Assembly (NCBI GenBank): GCA_022775085.1 | Contig: JALFJQ010000050.1 | Coordinates: 1 to 64,000, forward strand | Reading direction: 5' to 3' | DNA length: 64,000 nt | From: Clostridiales bacterium | Lineage (GTDB): Bacteria; Bacillota; Clostridia; Oscillospirales; Oscillospiraceae | Shown: piece by piece, positions 24,194 through 34,766 of the stretch | Numbering within the stretch: the first letter of the stretch is position 1 | Layout of the letters: the number at the start of each line of letters is the position of its first letter | The notes under the pieces: generated by a model | Databases searched by the model: none | Seen by the model: the letters and a program-made list of their open reading frames with translations, nothing else | What the model was told of the DNA's origin: nothing | Made by a program: the position numbers and the translations under genes

Positions 24194-24970
24194 ATGACCG
24201 TAACCTATATGAACGGTGCGGGAAATGACTTTATGGTCATTGATGCACGGGGGCTGGCGCTGGATTTTGAAGCGCTGGCAATAGAATTATGTAAACTAAC
24301 AAACGCCGATGGCTTTATGGCGGTGGACCACTCTGACAAAGCTGATTTTCGGCTCCACTTCTACAACGCCGACGGCTCCCGGGGGGAGATGTGCGGCAAC
24401 GGTGCCCGGTGCATCTGCCGCTACGCCTACGATCACGGTATTGCCGGGGAGACTATGGTGGTGGAGACCGATGCGGGGCTGGTGCCCGGGCAGCGGCTGG
24501 ACGAAAACCAGTACCGGGTGAAGCTGAACAACCCCGGTATCCTCGACCTTCACCGCAAGGGCGATGTTGCCTATGTGGAGCTGGGGAATCCCGGCGTGCC
24601 CCATGCGGTCGCGGAGTACAAGGGCGACCTGTGGGCCGACGCGGACTCCCTGCGGGAAAAAATGCGCGCCCTGCGGTTTGACCCCGCCTTCCCAAAGGGT
24701 GCCAATGTGAATTTCTTTCAGGTCATGGCCCCCGGTGAGGTAAGAATGCTGACCTTCGAGCGGGGCGTGGAAGATTTCACCCTGGCCTGCGGCACCGGCT
24801 GCGGCTCCACAGCCAGCGTACTGTGGCTGGAAGGAAAGCTGCCCAAAAACGTGCTGACCGCCCACAATCGGGGCGGCACCCTGAAAGTCACCATCGGCGG
24901 TGAAGTTGGTGCCGTTACCTCCATTCAGCTGGAAGGGCCTACCGAAGTAGTCAGAGAATACATGATATAG
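24194..24970 (+). CDS. dapF: Diaminopimelate epimerase
   Basis: 258 residues. The two catalytic cysteines are visible in EMCGNGARC (near residue 65) and LACGTGCGS (near 195), with the N-terminal GAGNDFMVID and NPGVPH segments. It converts LL- to meso-DAP for cell wall and lysine. It follows dapB across the repeat, with a GGAGG site before the start, and ends at a terminator. Confidence 0.95.
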   Translation: MTVTYMNGAGNDFMVIDARGLALDFEALAIELCKLTNADGFMAVDHSDKADFRLHFYNADGSRGEMCGNGARCICRYAYDHGIAGETMVVETDAGLVPGQRLDENQYRVKLNNPGILDLHRKGDVAYVELGNPGVPHAVAEYKGDLWADADSLREKMRALRFDPAFPKGANVNFFQVMAPGEVRMLTFERGVEDFTLACGTGCGSTASVLWLEGKLPKNVLTAHNRGGTLKVTIGGEVGAVTSIQLEGPTEVVREYMI

Positions 24971-24974
24971 TAAG

Positions 24975-25006
24975 AACCCCCGCGGATTTTGACATCCGCG
25001 GGGGTT
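24975..25006 (+). terminator. Terminator of the dap operon
   Basis: Stem AACCCCCGCGGAT / ATCCGCGGGGGTT with loop TTTGAC. The T run is short, and the element faces the end of the leftward efflux operon. Confidence 0.8.
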
Positions 25007-25048
25007 TGCTGTCCGTAGGGAGAAGCGTCCTCGACACTTTCTGCGATG

Positions 25049-25330
25049 CTAAAAATTGTAGCCTGCTTCCAATAACCGGGTCAAAGCCTCGTTGGCTTCC
25101 TCGTCGGTGAACAGGCCTGTGTACCGCTTGTCAATGGCGAGGGCTTCCAACGTTAAATCCAGCCGCCCCATTTCTTTCAGGACGTTGAAGCCGTCGCTGA
25201 GACGCCGTCCGGAAAGGCAGCGGTGGGCCGACTTCATGGCTTCCTCCGCTGGCACCAGGCGCATTTTTACGCCCAGGCCGGCGGCTTTTTCTCTCGCGGA
25301 AGCCCATGCGGAAATGAATTTTTCTTCCAT
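25049..25330 (-). CDS. Small uncharacterised protein, last gene of the efflux operon
   Basis: 93 residues, soluble and helix-rich, starting MEEKFISAWASAREKAAG. I do not recognise the family. It starts ten bases after the permease stop, with AAGGAG before it, so it belongs to the operon. The even spread of charged residues and the LTLEALAIDKRY and FTDEEANEALTRLLEAGY helices suggest a small helical bundle. No function is assigned. Confidence 0.6.
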   Translation of the reverse strand: MEEKFISAWASAREKAAGLGVKMRLVPAEEAMKSAHRCLSGRRLSDGFNVLKEMGRLDLTLEALAIDKRYTGLFTDEEANEALTRLLEAGYNF

Positions 25331-25340
25331 AATCTGCTCC

Positions 25341-26594
<1,254 letters not shown>

Positions 26595-26606
26595 AGTCTG
26601 CCCTCC

Positions 26607-28748
26607 TTAGTAGCCATACAGCACCGACAGGTCGCTTTCCTCGGTGGCCGCGCCGGGCTTCACATTTTTTCCGTAGGGGAAGGCCACATAGTCGTCCTCC
26701 GTCAGGCCGCTGCGGATCTCCGTATAGCTGCCCCACAGAGATTTTCCGGTCGTGACGGCACGCTTTTCCAGCTTCCCGTTCTTGCCCCGGACGTAGACGT
26801 AAGGCTCTCCCTCATCGGTGCGGAGGAAGGGGTTTTCCAGATAGATTCCGTTCTCCGCTTCGGCCGCGGAGTAAGTCACACTGACATAGCTTCCCTCCTG
26901 CAGGTCTGCGGAGCCGTCAATAAACACCCGGAATGGATAGTAGGAGGCGTTGGGGTTGCCCATGCCGTTCCAGCCCTCGTCCTGCGTAGGAAAGTCGCCG
27001 ATGGACTCCACCGTGCCGGTGTACATACCGCCGGTGTTCCAGTCGTTGATGCTGACCTCCTGGCCCACTTTCAAATTATCCTTTTCCAGTTCGCTGACGC
27101 TGCCCTGCACATAGAATCCGCCGCCTCCGGAGACCTTCATCATAGGCATCTTATTCTGGCGGGATTCCTCCTCGGTGAGCAGGCTCACTACCTGGCCGTC
27201 AAGGGTAGCCCGGATGCTGCCGTCGCTGAACTCCCGCTCCATCAGGTTATACTCGGATTCGGTCATTTTGGCGGAAGCCGCCAGCTCCTTGATCTTCTTC
27301 TCCTGCTCCCGGCGCAGCTTGGCAATTTCTGCCGCCGTCATGCCGCTGCCAAAGTCCATTTCAGGGAAGGAGCTGTCCTCCTCCGGTTCCATAGGGTCGG
27401 TGACGGAGGCGTTGTAGAGGCGGAAACCGAAGCTGCCGCCGTCAAAGGCCGTCACACGGATGCCCTGCCAGACGGTTTTCGGGGCATACTGCTCGTCACC
27501 ATCCGTGACCCGCAGAACCAGGTAGAATTCGTTGGACCACTCCGCTTCCTCTTCCGGTTCCTCCACGGAAAGCTTGAAACGGAAGGACCGGGACAGGGAT
27601 GCCACCCCCTCCGCCTCATACTTTGCCGTAATATGGTATTCCGTGACACCCACTGTGTCCGGGATGCCGCTGAGGGTATAGTTGCCCACACCATTGGTCA
27701 TGCCCTGCAAGGGGCCTTCGGCGGGGGCTTCGATCCGCCACTCCACATATTTCTTATGCTCGGCATCCGTAATATTGGTGGTGAAGAACAGATTCACCGC
27801 GTTTCCTTTCCGCACGCGGAAGGTCTCTCCGTCTGCCACGTTTCTGCTGTAAATTCCAAGGGATCTTGGCGCGGTCATAAGGAACGTCGCCATTTTTTCC
27901 TCGTACCAGTCAACCGGTTCCGGCTCGTCAAAAACATCCCCCGTTTCCTGAGATGCAGACGGTTCCGACGATTCCGGCGGTACTGTTGTTTCCGGCGGCT
28001 CCGTCGTTTCCGGCGGCTCCATCGTTTCCGGCGGTTCGCTGCTCTCTTGCGACTCGCTGCCGTCCGGTTCCGGGATCGCCGAAGCGCTGCTGTCTGGTTT
28101 TTCCGCATTTTTAATTTGCAGGCTCACCGCCGTGGCGTACAGTTTTTTCAAAAGCGCATTGTCCAACGGTCTGTCCTTGGACAGCCAGACCACCATCGGC
28201 TTCTCCGGGCCGCTGCCGTCGAAGGCGTCCCCGGAAACCACCGCGTTGTCTGTTCCATAGATTTCTGTAATCGTGTCGCCGTAATCCGGCGTGACGGTTG
28301 GGATTTGGATACTTGTATCTCCCATAGGCTCCAGCTGATTGATGCGGGCCAGTTCCTCCTGGGCTTCCTTGACCTGCAATTTGGCCTTCTCCACGTCCAG
28401 CCGCTTGCGCTCCAGCTCCAGCTCCGACAGGGTGGTGTCGTAGGTCATGAGCACGTCACCCTTTTTCACCTCGTCCCCCTCCTGTACCAGCACCTCGGTG
28501 ATGGTCTGGGTGTCGGACAGGAACACGGTCTGGATCCGATCGGTGGTGACAGGTCCGTAGCTCTCCTGATTGTCGCCCCAGAATTCCGTCATACCCACCA
28601 TGGTGAAGGGATACACCCCCACCGGCTCTCCCCGGCCCCGAAGGCCAAAGAACAGCCCGGCGGCAATCGCTGCGGCAGCAGCGCCCGCGCTGACGGAAAT
28701 AACAGTCTTTTTCGCCTTGCCCGTCAGTTTCCAATTAAGCTTTTTCAT
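26607..28748 (-). CDS. Large HlyD/MacA-like efflux adaptor with low-complexity insert
   Basis: 713 residues from ATG 28748, behind AGGAGG; it overlaps the ATPase gene by 14 bases. An N-terminal membrane anchor (about residues 15-40) is followed by a lipoyl-like half (VQEGDEVKKGDVLMTYDTT), a coiled coil, and the matching C-terminal half (TLDGQVVSLL, GSVSELEKDNLKVGQEV). Between them lie a Pro/Glu/Ser/Thr-rich spacer with repeated PPETTE units and an Ig-like insertion, which make it nearly twice the usual length. The DNA of the spacer is a short tandem repeat around 27980-28060. It probably bridges the permease to the wall. Confidence 0.82.
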   Translation of the reverse strand: MKKLNWKLTGKAKKTVISVSAGAAAAAIAAGLFFGLRGRGEPVGVYPFTMVGMTEFWGDNQESYGPVTTDRIQTVFLSDTQTITEVLVQEGDEVKKGDVLMTYDTTLSELELERKRLDVEKAKLQVKEAQEELARINQLEPMGDTSIQIPTVTPDYGDTITEIYGTDNAVVSGDAFDGSGPEKPMVVWLSKDRPLDNALLKKLYATAVSLQIKNAEKPDSSASAIPEPDGSESQESSEPPETMEPPETTEPPETTVPPESSEPSASQETGDVFDEPEPVDWYEEKMATFLMTAPRSLGIYSRNVADGETFRVRKGNAVNLFFTTNITDAEHKKYVEWRIEAPAEGPLQGMTNGVGNYTLSGIPDTVGVTEYHITAKYEAEGVASLSRSFRFKLSVEEPEEEAEWSNEFYLVLRVTDGDEQYAPKTVWQGIRVTAFDGGSFGFRLYNASVTDPMEPEEDSSFPEMDFGSGMTAAEIAKLRREQEKKIKELAASAKMTESEYNLMEREFSDGSIRATLDGQVVSLLTEEESRQNKMPMMKVSGGGGFYVQGSVSELEKDNLKVGQEVSINDWNTGGMYTGTVESIGDFPTQDEGWNGMGNPNASYYPFRVFIDGSADLQEGSYVSVTYSAAEAENGIYLENPFLRTDEGEPYVYVRGKNGKLEKRAVTTGKSLWGSYTEIRSGLTEDDYVAFPYGKNVKPGAATEESDLSVLYGY

Positions 28749-29427
28749 CGGGTTCCTCCTGAGTCCGCAGCTCGCCGTCCAGAATGCGGTAGGTTTTGTC
28801 CGCGCAGGCGGCGATGGAAGGTTCATGGGTAATCATAATGATGGTCATGCCCTCGCCGCTGAGACGGCGGAAAATGTCCATGATCTGATTACCCGCCTTG
28901 GTGTCCAGTGCGCCGGTGGGCTCGTCCGCCAGCAGCAGCTCCGGATTTCCCACGATGGCCCGGGCAATGGCCACCCGCTGGCACTGTCCGCCGGACAGCT
29001 GGTTGGGGAGAAAATGGATCCGCTCCCCCAGTCCCACGGCCTTCAAGGCCTCTTCCGCCCGTGCCCGCCGTTCCTTCAGCGGCACATCGGCATAGAGAAG
29101 GGGCAGGGCCACGTTGTCCAGGGCGTCCATTTTGGGAAGTAGGTGGAAGGACTGGAAAACAAAGCCAATATGCTTGTTTCGCACCTCCGCCAGGTCGTCG
29201 TCACTCAAATCCTTCAAATCCCGGCCTTCCAGAATGTAGCTCCCAGAGGTTGGCACATCCAGACAGCCAATGATGTTCATCAGGGTGGTTTTGCCGGAGC
29301 CGGAAGGGCCCATGATAGCCAGATAGTCCCCCTTTTCCACGGTGAGATTGATATTTTTCAGCACCCGCACAGGCTCCCGGCCCTGCTGGTAGTCCTTGCA
29401 GATGTCCTTCAGTTCCAGAATCGGCAT
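28735..29427 (-). CDS. ABC transporter ATPase (MacB/LolD-type)
   Basis: 230 residues from ATG 29427. Walker A is GPSGSGKTT, the Q-loop is in [10 protein letters not shown], the signature is [14 protein letters not shown] (with C where R or Q is usual), Walker B is [12 protein letters not shown], and the switch histidine is in MITHEP. The start overlaps the stop of the upstream adaptor (TGATG). It powers the permease at 25341. Confidence 0.93.
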   Translation of the reverse strand: MPILELKDICKDYQQGREPVRVLKNINLTVEKGDYLAIMGPSGSGKTTLMNIIGCLDVPTSGSYILEGRDLKDLSDDDLAEVRNKHIGFVFQSFHLLPKMDALDNVALPLLYADVPLKERRARAEEALKAVGLGERIHFLPNQLSGGQCQRVAIARAIVGNPELLLADEPTGALDTKAGNQIMDIFRRLSGEGMTIIMITHEPSIAACADKTYRILDGELRTQEEPDEKA

Positions 29428-30617
29428 CACATTCCACCGCCTTCCTCCACCACCGGTTCCATCAGCGGCTCGGTTTCGACAGCGGGCTGGTCGTGGGTGG
29501 TGGGCGCACCGCTCTGGCACAGCTCCGGGTCGGGGTAGGCAATGTAATCCTCAAAGCTCAGGCCGTCCGTGATCTTCTGCACGTCGGTCATGGGATCATA
29601 GTCACCCAGCGTGACATCCCGCTTTTCCAGCTTACCGTTCTTTTCCGCCCAAACGAAGGCAGAGCCGTCCTCGTTGTAGCACAGGAATCCGCCGCTGATG
29701 CCAACGCCGGGCGTGTCCTCCCCGGTGTCCAGCTCAATATACAGGTGCTGCCCCAGCATCAGGCCCTCGGTGGAGTCCAGCTCCACATAGAAGGGATACT
29801 TGCTGGCAGAGGTCATTTCGTCGCTGGACATCCCGTAATAGCTGTCAGTGTCGCTGCCTTGAGAGGGGTTTTCATAGTCCACCAGCGTGACGGTTCCCAT
29901 CCAGACGGCAGTCTCATCGGTACGGGCCACCATCTTTACCCGGTCGCCCTCCTTCAGGCTGCCCCGCTGCAATTCTCCCAGCACGCCCTTGACCCGGTAG
30001 GAGCCGGACTGCTGGATGGTGATGTAGGCGGCAGGCCTGCCATCGGCGCCGGTGGTGTCATTTTCGTTGATCTTCTGCACCCGGCCGGTGATGGGTGAAC
30101 CCACGGTGGAGTTGTCCAGCAGCTCCTGCGCCTTTTTAACCTCTTCCTCTTTGGTTTTCAGTTTCAGCTCCGCTTCCTTTTGATCCACCTGCGCGGACTG
30201 GATCTCCACGGTGTACTGAAGCTTGGCAGTGCCGGAAAGGCCGCTTCGCTCCCGCTCCAGGGTCTTGATCTTCTCCTTGTAGGTTTCGATGCTGCTTTTC
30301 AGCTGTTCCAGCTCCAGATTCTTTTTGTCCAGATTCAGCTGCAATTCCTCGGTATCGTAGCTGAACAGGGGCTGGCCCTCCTTCACATCGTCGCCTTCCT
30401 TGACGAGAAGCTCAGCAATGGTCTTGTCCGCGTCGCGGGTGACCTCTGCCGTGTGCTCGGATACCACCAGCCCCAGAAAGCGGTTTCCCGGGGCAATGCC
30501 GCCCATGGCCGCCAGCCGTTCCACCGACTGCACATACACCGCCGTTCCGCTGCTGCCGCAGCCTGCCAGCGTCAGACACAGGGCGCATACCAGCGCCGCC
30601 GCGAGTTTCCGTTTCAT
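29427..30617 (-). CDS. Lipoprotein efflux adaptor (HlyD/MacA-like)
   Basis: 396 residues with a lipoprotein signal peptide, the lipobox LAGC lying about 20 residues in. An N-terminal lipoyl half (VKEGDDVKEGQPLFSYDT), a long coiled coil (about 95-170, LEQLKSSIETYKEKIKTLER) and a C-terminal barrel (GRVQKINEND, LKEGDRVKMVARTD) follow. It is the first gene of the operon, about 40 bases after a strong promoter. The same operon encodes a second, larger adaptor, which is unusual. Confidence 0.87.
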   Translation of the reverse strand: MKRKLAAALVCALCLTLAGCGSSGTAVYVQSVERLAAMGGIAPGNRFLGLVVSEHTAEVTRDADKTIAELLVKEGDDVKEGQPLFSYDTEELQLNLDKKNLELEQLKSSIETYKEKIKTLERERSGLSGTAKLQYTVEIQSAQVDQKEAELKLKTKEEEVKKAQELLDNSTVGSPITGRVQKINENDTTGADGRPAAYITIQQSGSYRVKGVLGELQRGSLKEGDRVKMVARTDETAVWMGTVTLVDYENPSQGSDTDSYYGMSSDEMTSASKYPFYVELDSTEGLMLGQHLYIELDTGEDTPGVGISGGFLCYNEDGSAFVWAEKNGKLEKRDVTLGDYDPMTDVQKITDGLSFEDYIAYPDPELCQSGAPTTHDQPAVETEPLMEPVVEEGGGM

Positions 30618-30655
30618 AACTGTTATCCTCCATAGTCATTGACTGTACTAACTGT

Positions 30656-30684
30656 ATTATACGCGCTTTTTCTGTCGGAATCAA
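30656..30684 (-). promoter_or_regulatory. Promoter of the efflux operon
   Basis: Leftward TTGATT (30679-30684), 17 bases, TATAAT (30656-30661). Confidence 0.85.
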
Positions 30685-30740
30685 CTGACGGATGCTTAAG
30701 GTTTGTTTAAGGATTGCTGAATAATTCCTTTCGAACAGGA

Positions 30741-30780
30741 AAATGCCGCCGTGAACCAGCGTGCATTGGTCCCCGGTGGC
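30741..30780 (-). terminator. Possible terminator after glmS
   Basis: Imperfect stem beginning GCCACCGGGGACCA and closing with TGGTTCACGGCGGC, followed leftward by ATTTTCC. The T tract is short, so this is tentative. Confidence 0.5.
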
Positions 30781-30811
30781 ATCCGAATCAATCACTTCTG
30801 TCCCCCGCGCA

Positions 30812-32680
30812 TCACTCCACGGTGACGCTCTTTGCCAGATTTCTGGGCTTATCCACATCCAGGCCCTTTGCCACACTGACATAGTAACCCAGCAGCTGCA
30901 GAGGCACCACCGCAAGGCTGGCCGCGAAGTGCTCGTCAACCCTCGGCACATATACGGTGAAGTCCGCGTGATCCTCTGTCTCGTACTTACCGTAGGTGGT
31001 CAGGCCCATGAGGTAGGCGCCCCGGCTCTTGCACTCCACCATATTGCTGACGGTTTTTTCGTACAGGCTGCTCTGGGTCAGCACGCCGATGACCAGCGTT
31101 CCCTGCTCGATCAGGCTGATGGTGCCGTGCTTCAATTCCCCCGCGGCATATGCCTCCGAATGAACATAGGAGATTTCCTTCAGCTTCAGGCTGCCCTCCA
31201 GACTGATGGCATAGTCCACGCCCCTGCCGATGAAGAATACATCATGGGCGGCGGCATATTTGGAGGCAAACCACTGGATCCGTTCCTTGTCCTCCAGGAC
31301 TCTCCCGATCTTCCCGGGGATCGTCTCCAATTCCGCCAGATAGTAACTATATTTTTCCTCGTCGATGGTCCCCCTGGCCAGAGCAAACTGCACCGCGAGG
31401 CAGTACATGGCCATGAGCTGCGCGCTGTAGGCCTTGGTGGTGGCTACGGAGATCTCCGGGCCTGCCAGCGTGTAGAACACTTTGTCGGCCTCCCGGGCAA
31501 TGCTGCTTCCCACCACATTGACCACCGCCAGGGTGCGCACGCCCTTCTCCTTGGACATCCGCAGAGCCGCCAAAGTGTCCGCCGTCTCGCCGGACTGGCT
31601 GATGACGATAACCAGAGCGTTTTTATCCAGCGGTGGCTTTCGGTAGCGGAACTCCGATGCCAGCTCCACCCGGACGGGAACCCCAGTCAGATCCTCCAGA
31701 ATGTACTGAGCCGCCATGCCCACGTGCCATGCAGAGCCGCAGGCCGCAATGACGATCTGGCTGGTCTGCCGCATTTCCTCATCGGTCAGTCCCACGTCAC
31801 TCAGGTCGATGGTGCCATTTTTGACGACGGAATGGAGGGTATCCGCCACAGCTTTGGGCTGCTCGTGGATCTCCTTCATCATGAAGTGCTCGAAGCCGGC
31901 CTTCTCCGCCGCCTCCGCGTCCCAGTCGATGCGGGTCAGCTCCTTCTGTATTTCGTCGCCGTTCAGGTTGTAGAAGTGAGCCTCGCCGGGCAGCAGCCGG
32001 GCAAACTCATGGTTTCCGATGTAATAGACCTGCCGGGTGTATTTCAGGATGGCAGGCACGTCGGAGGCGATATAGGTCTCCCCGTCGGCGATACCGATGA
32101 TCATGGGGCTTTCCTTCCGGGCAACCCAAATTTCACCGGGGTAGTCCTTGAACATCAGCTCCAAAGCGTAGGAGCCGCGAACACGGACCATGGTCTTGGC
32201 AATGGCGTCAATGGGACCGATTTTGTATTTTTTATAGTAGTAGTCCACCAGCTTGATTACCACCTCGGTATCGGTCTGACTGTAAAACTGGTAGCCATGC
32301 TTGAGAAGCTTCTCCTTCAATTCCGCGTAGTTTTCAATAATTCCGTTGTGGACGCCCACCACCTCGGACTCCACCTCCCCGGAAGCGGAGCCGGTGCAGT
32401 TGCCGGACACATGGGGATGGGCGTTGACCTGAGAGGGCACACCGTGGGTAGCCCAGCGGGTGTGTCCGATGCCGCAGGTGCCGGGCAGAGCACGGCCGTC
32501 ATCGGTTTTCTCCGCCAGATTTTTGAGCCTTCCTGTGGCCTTCACCACCTCGGCCAGCTTGCTTCCGTCCCGAACCGCCAGGCCGGCAGAGTCATAGCCC
32601 CGGTATTCCAGCTTGCTCAGGCCGTCCAGCAGAATGGGCGCCGCCTGTTTCTTTCCGGTGAATCCTACAATACCGCACAT
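30812..32680 (-). CDS. glmS: Glutamine-fructose-6-phosphate aminotransferase
   Basis: 622 residues. The N-terminal nucleophile Cys2 is in MCGIVGFTG, and the glutaminase domain includes GIGHTRWATHG. Two SIS domains follow (ACGSAWHVG, SQSGETADTLAALR), with the C-terminal AKSVTVE. It makes glucosamine-6-phosphate for wall precursors. The leader of about 60 bases is too short for a glmS ribozyme, and none is seen. Its promoter lies inside the 3' end of the Nudix gene. Confidence 0.96.
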   Translation of the reverse strand: MCGIVGFTGKKQAAPILLDGLSKLEYRGYDSAGLAVRDGSKLAEVVKATGRLKNLAEKTDDGRALPGTCGIGHTRWATHGVPSQVNAHPHVSGNCTGSASGEVESEVVGVHNGIIENYAELKEKLLKHGYQFYSQTDTEVVIKLVDYYYKKYKIGPIDAIAKTMVRVRGSYALELMFKDYPGEIWVARKESPMIIGIADGETYIASDVPAILKYTRQVYYIGNHEFARLLPGEAHFYNLNGDEIQKELTRIDWDAEAAEKAGFEHFMMKEIHEQPKAVADTLHSVVKNGTIDLSDVGLTDEEMRQTSQIVIAACGSAWHVGMAAQYILEDLTGVPVRVELASEFRYRKPPLDKNALVIVISQSGETADTLAALRMSKEKGVRTLAVVNVVGSSIAREADKVFYTLAGPEISVATTKAYSAQLMAMYCLAVQFALARGTIDEEKYSYYLAELETIPGKIGRVLEDKERIQWFASKYAAAHDVFFIGRGVDYAISLEGSLKLKEISYVHSEAYAAGELKHGTISLIEQGTLVIGVLTQSSLYEKTVSNMVECKSRGAYLMGLTTYGKYETEDHADFTVYVPRVDEHFAASLAVVPLQLLGYYVSVAKGLDVDKPRNLAKSVTVE

Positions 32681-32731
32681 AAGCAGCCTCTTTCCCGGCC
32701 GTAATCAGGCCGCCAAAAATTCCTGTGGTAC

Positions 32732-32760
32732 ATTATAGCAAATCAGAATCGATTTTGCAA
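32732..32760 (-). promoter_or_regulatory. glmS promoter
   Basis: Leftward TTGCAA (32755-32760), 17 bases, TATAAT (32732-32737), overlapping the last codons of the Nudix gene. Confidence 0.85.
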
Positions 32761-33329
32761 CATTTTTCATTGGTTTCTGCAAACCGCCGTGTTTCCATCA
32801 TCCAGGCTGTCCGCAGGATGCCGTGGGCAGAGCTGTTGCAGCAGATCTCGTTTGTCATAACCATGTCCACCGCCTTACTGAGCGGCACCCGTTCCACCGT
32901 CAGCTCCTCGGTTTCGTCCAGCTTTTGTTCAGCCACCTTCCGGCAGTTCCTGGCCAGAAACAGGTGCATCTTGTTGGTCATTTTCGCGGAGCTTTCCACC
33001 GTCTGCCCCAGATATTCCCAGCAGTCGGAGACATAGCCCGTCTCCTCCAAAAGCTCCCGTTGGGCAACCGCCAGAGGGTCCGTCTCTCCGTCATTAAACG
33101 CGCCCGCCGGGATCTCTAGCAGTTCACGGTCCTGACAGTAGCGGTACTCCCGTTTCAAAATCAGGCAGCCCTCCCCATCCAGAGCCACAATGGCGGCGGC
33201 ATCCCGGATGGTAATGGCGTAAAAATCGTCAATTTTCGCCCCATTGGAAAGCCGCACCGCGTCTCGCCGCACCTTTACCCAGGGGGTGTCCAGCAGAGCT
33301 TCTGAGCGTTCCGTTTTCCAGCGTTCCAT
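32733..33329 (-). CDS. Nudix hydrolase, ADP-ribose pyrophosphatase type
   Basis: 198 residues. The Nudix box reads GAFNDGETDPLAVAQRELLEETG in two contiguous parts, with the usual REllEETG helix near residue 95; the preceding LLEIPAG is typical of NudF/ADPRase. It hydrolyses ADP-ribose or related nucleotide sugars in the cytosol. The C-terminal 25 residues, rich in Cys and Lys, are encoded over the glmS promoter. Confidence 0.87.
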   Translation of the reverse strand: MERWKTERSEALLDTPWVKVRRDAVRLSNGAKIDDFYAITIRDAAAIVALDGEGCLILKREYRYCQDRELLEIPAGAFNDGETDPLAVAQRELLEETGYVSDCWEYLGQTVESSAKMTNKMHLFLARNCRKVAEQKLDETEELTVERVPLSKAVDMVMTNEICCNSSAHGILRTAWMMETRRFAETNEKCCKIDSDLL

Positions 33330-33351
33330 AGCTTTTCCTTTCTCCGCAATC

Positions 33352-33379
33352 GCAGGGCGGGGTGATGCCCCCGCCCTGC
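33352..33379. repeat. Short perfect hairpin repeat, copy 1
   Basis: GCAGGGCGGGG / CCCCGCCCTGC with loop TGATGC, just past the MBOAT stop codon. It is paired with 35869-35896. Confidence 0.8.
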
Positions 33380-33389
33380 AAAGTATTGA

Positions 33390-34766
33390 TTAAAAATTAG
33401 CGTAAATAAAGGCGGAATTTCCGCAGTACATCAGCATGGCAATGAGGAATACCCAGACGCACAGCAGGAATTTTCCCTGAAAAGTATCCAGATTCAGCCG
33501 GGCTGCGGGGGCATTGCCGCCCCGGCGGAACCGGGCGTACAGGTGCGTCAAGGCGATGACCAGTCCGTAGGCCACCGTGAATATGCTCACATAACACACC
33601 CCCGCTCCCCGGAACAGCCCCCGGAAAATCTCCATGGCCTGCCCCAGATTCTCCGCCCGGAAAATCACCCAGCCCAACGACACAAACAGGCAGTTGGCGG
33701 CGGTGCACAAGGCTCTCTGCCAGGGTGTCTTTTGCGCCCCGCGCTTTCCGAGCAGCCTGTAGGCAACGCATCCCATGCCGTGATACATCCCCCACAGCAG
33801 ATAGGTTGTGTCAGCCCCATGCCACAGGCCGCTGAGCACCATGGTCAGCATCAGATTGACACAGGTTCTGGCCTTCCCCCGGCGGCTGCCGCCCAGCGGG
33901 ATGTACACATAATCCCGGAACCAGGTGGACAGGCTGATGTGCCATCTTCTCCAAAAATCCGAGGGATTCTCAGCAAGATACGGCATATTGAAGTTTTTCC
34001 CCAGATCAAAGTCCCAAACCGCGGCGATGCCGATGGCCATGTCGGAGTAACCGGAGAAATCGCAGTAAATTTGCAGGGAATAGCCAATCACCGCCATGGC
34101 AATGCTCAGTCCGTTATATGCCGCCGGCGCCGCAAACACCGCGTTCACCGCCACGCCGATGCGGTCGGCGATCACCACCTTTTTGGTCAGCCCCGTTACA
34201 AACCGAGTAATACCCAAATATACATTCTCCTTTTTCACCCGATGAACCCGGTTCAGCTGGGGCAAAAAGTCGTGGGCTTTGACAATGGGGCCGGAGGTGA
34301 TCTGAGGAAAGAAGGAAAGATAAGCCGCCAGCTTTACGAAGTCCCTTTCCGCGGGGATCGTTCCCTTCTTCACGTCCAGCAGATAGCTCATCGCCTGAAA
34401 CAGGTAAAAGGAGATGCCCAGCGGCAGGATGATGTTCAGCGTCCCCACCTGCCCCAGTCCAAAGGCCCGGGCGAAGGAGGAAAGGAAGAAATTGCAGTAT
34501 TTGCAGAAGCCCAGCAGGAGCAGGCAGGCAGTCACGCCGGCGTGGATCACTGTCGGCTTTCCTCCGCGGGCAAACAGCCGTGCGGCGGCATAGCACACCC
34601 CGATGACCCCCAGCAAAAGCAGCAAAAAACGTACATCCCAGCAGGCGTAGAACAGAGCGTTCGCCAGCAGGAATACCCAATGCTGCCGCCTTTCCGTTTT
34701 CGTCAGCTGAACCAAGGCAGTAAATATCAGGAAAAAGAGCAGAAATTTCAAGGAATAAAGGCTCAT
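33390..34766 (-). CDS. MBOAT family O-acyltransferase (AlgI/DltB-like)
   Basis: 458 residues from ATG 34766, with about 11 membrane helices. The core motifs are present: PLGISFYLFQAMSYLLDV, ENPSDFWRRWHISLSTWFRD, YVYIPLGGSRRGK, and WHGADTTYLLWGMYHG with the active-site histidine. It passes an acyl, usually acetyl, group across the membrane to a surface polymer. Its start overlaps the stop of the SGNH-like gene, the normal partner arrangement in alginate- or PatA-type O-acetylation. Confidence 0.93.
   Translation of the reverse strand: MSLYSLKFLLFFLIFTALVQLTKTERRQHWVFLLANALFYACWDVRFLLLLLGVIGVCYAAARLFARGGKPTVIHAGVTACLLLLGFCKYCNFFLSSFARAFGLGQVGTLNIILPLGISFYLFQAMSYLLDVKKGTIPAERDFVKLAAYLSFFPQITSGPIVKAHDFLPQLNRVHRVKKENVYLGITRFVTGLTKKVVIADRIGVAVNAVFAAPAAYNGLSIAMAVIGYSLQIYCDFSGYSDMAIGIAAVWDFDLGKNFNMPYLAENPSDFWRRWHISLSTWFRDYVYIPLGGSRRGKARTCVNLMLTMVLSGLWHGADTTYLLWGMYHGMGCVAYRLLGKRGAQKTPWQRALCTAANCLFVSLGWVIFRAENLGQAMEIFRGLFRGAGVCYVSIFTVAYGLVIALTHLYARFRRGGNAPAARLNLDTFQGKFLLCVWVFLIAMLMYCGNSAFIYANF

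Noticed and set aside
27980..28060. A short tandem repeat that looks CRISPR-like by periodicity
   Set aside because: The repeat has no spacers and encodes the PPETTE low-complexity part of the adaptor protein in frame.
32681..32730. A glmS ribozyme before glmS
   Set aside because: The transcript leader is only about 50-60 bases and lacks the ribozyme core.
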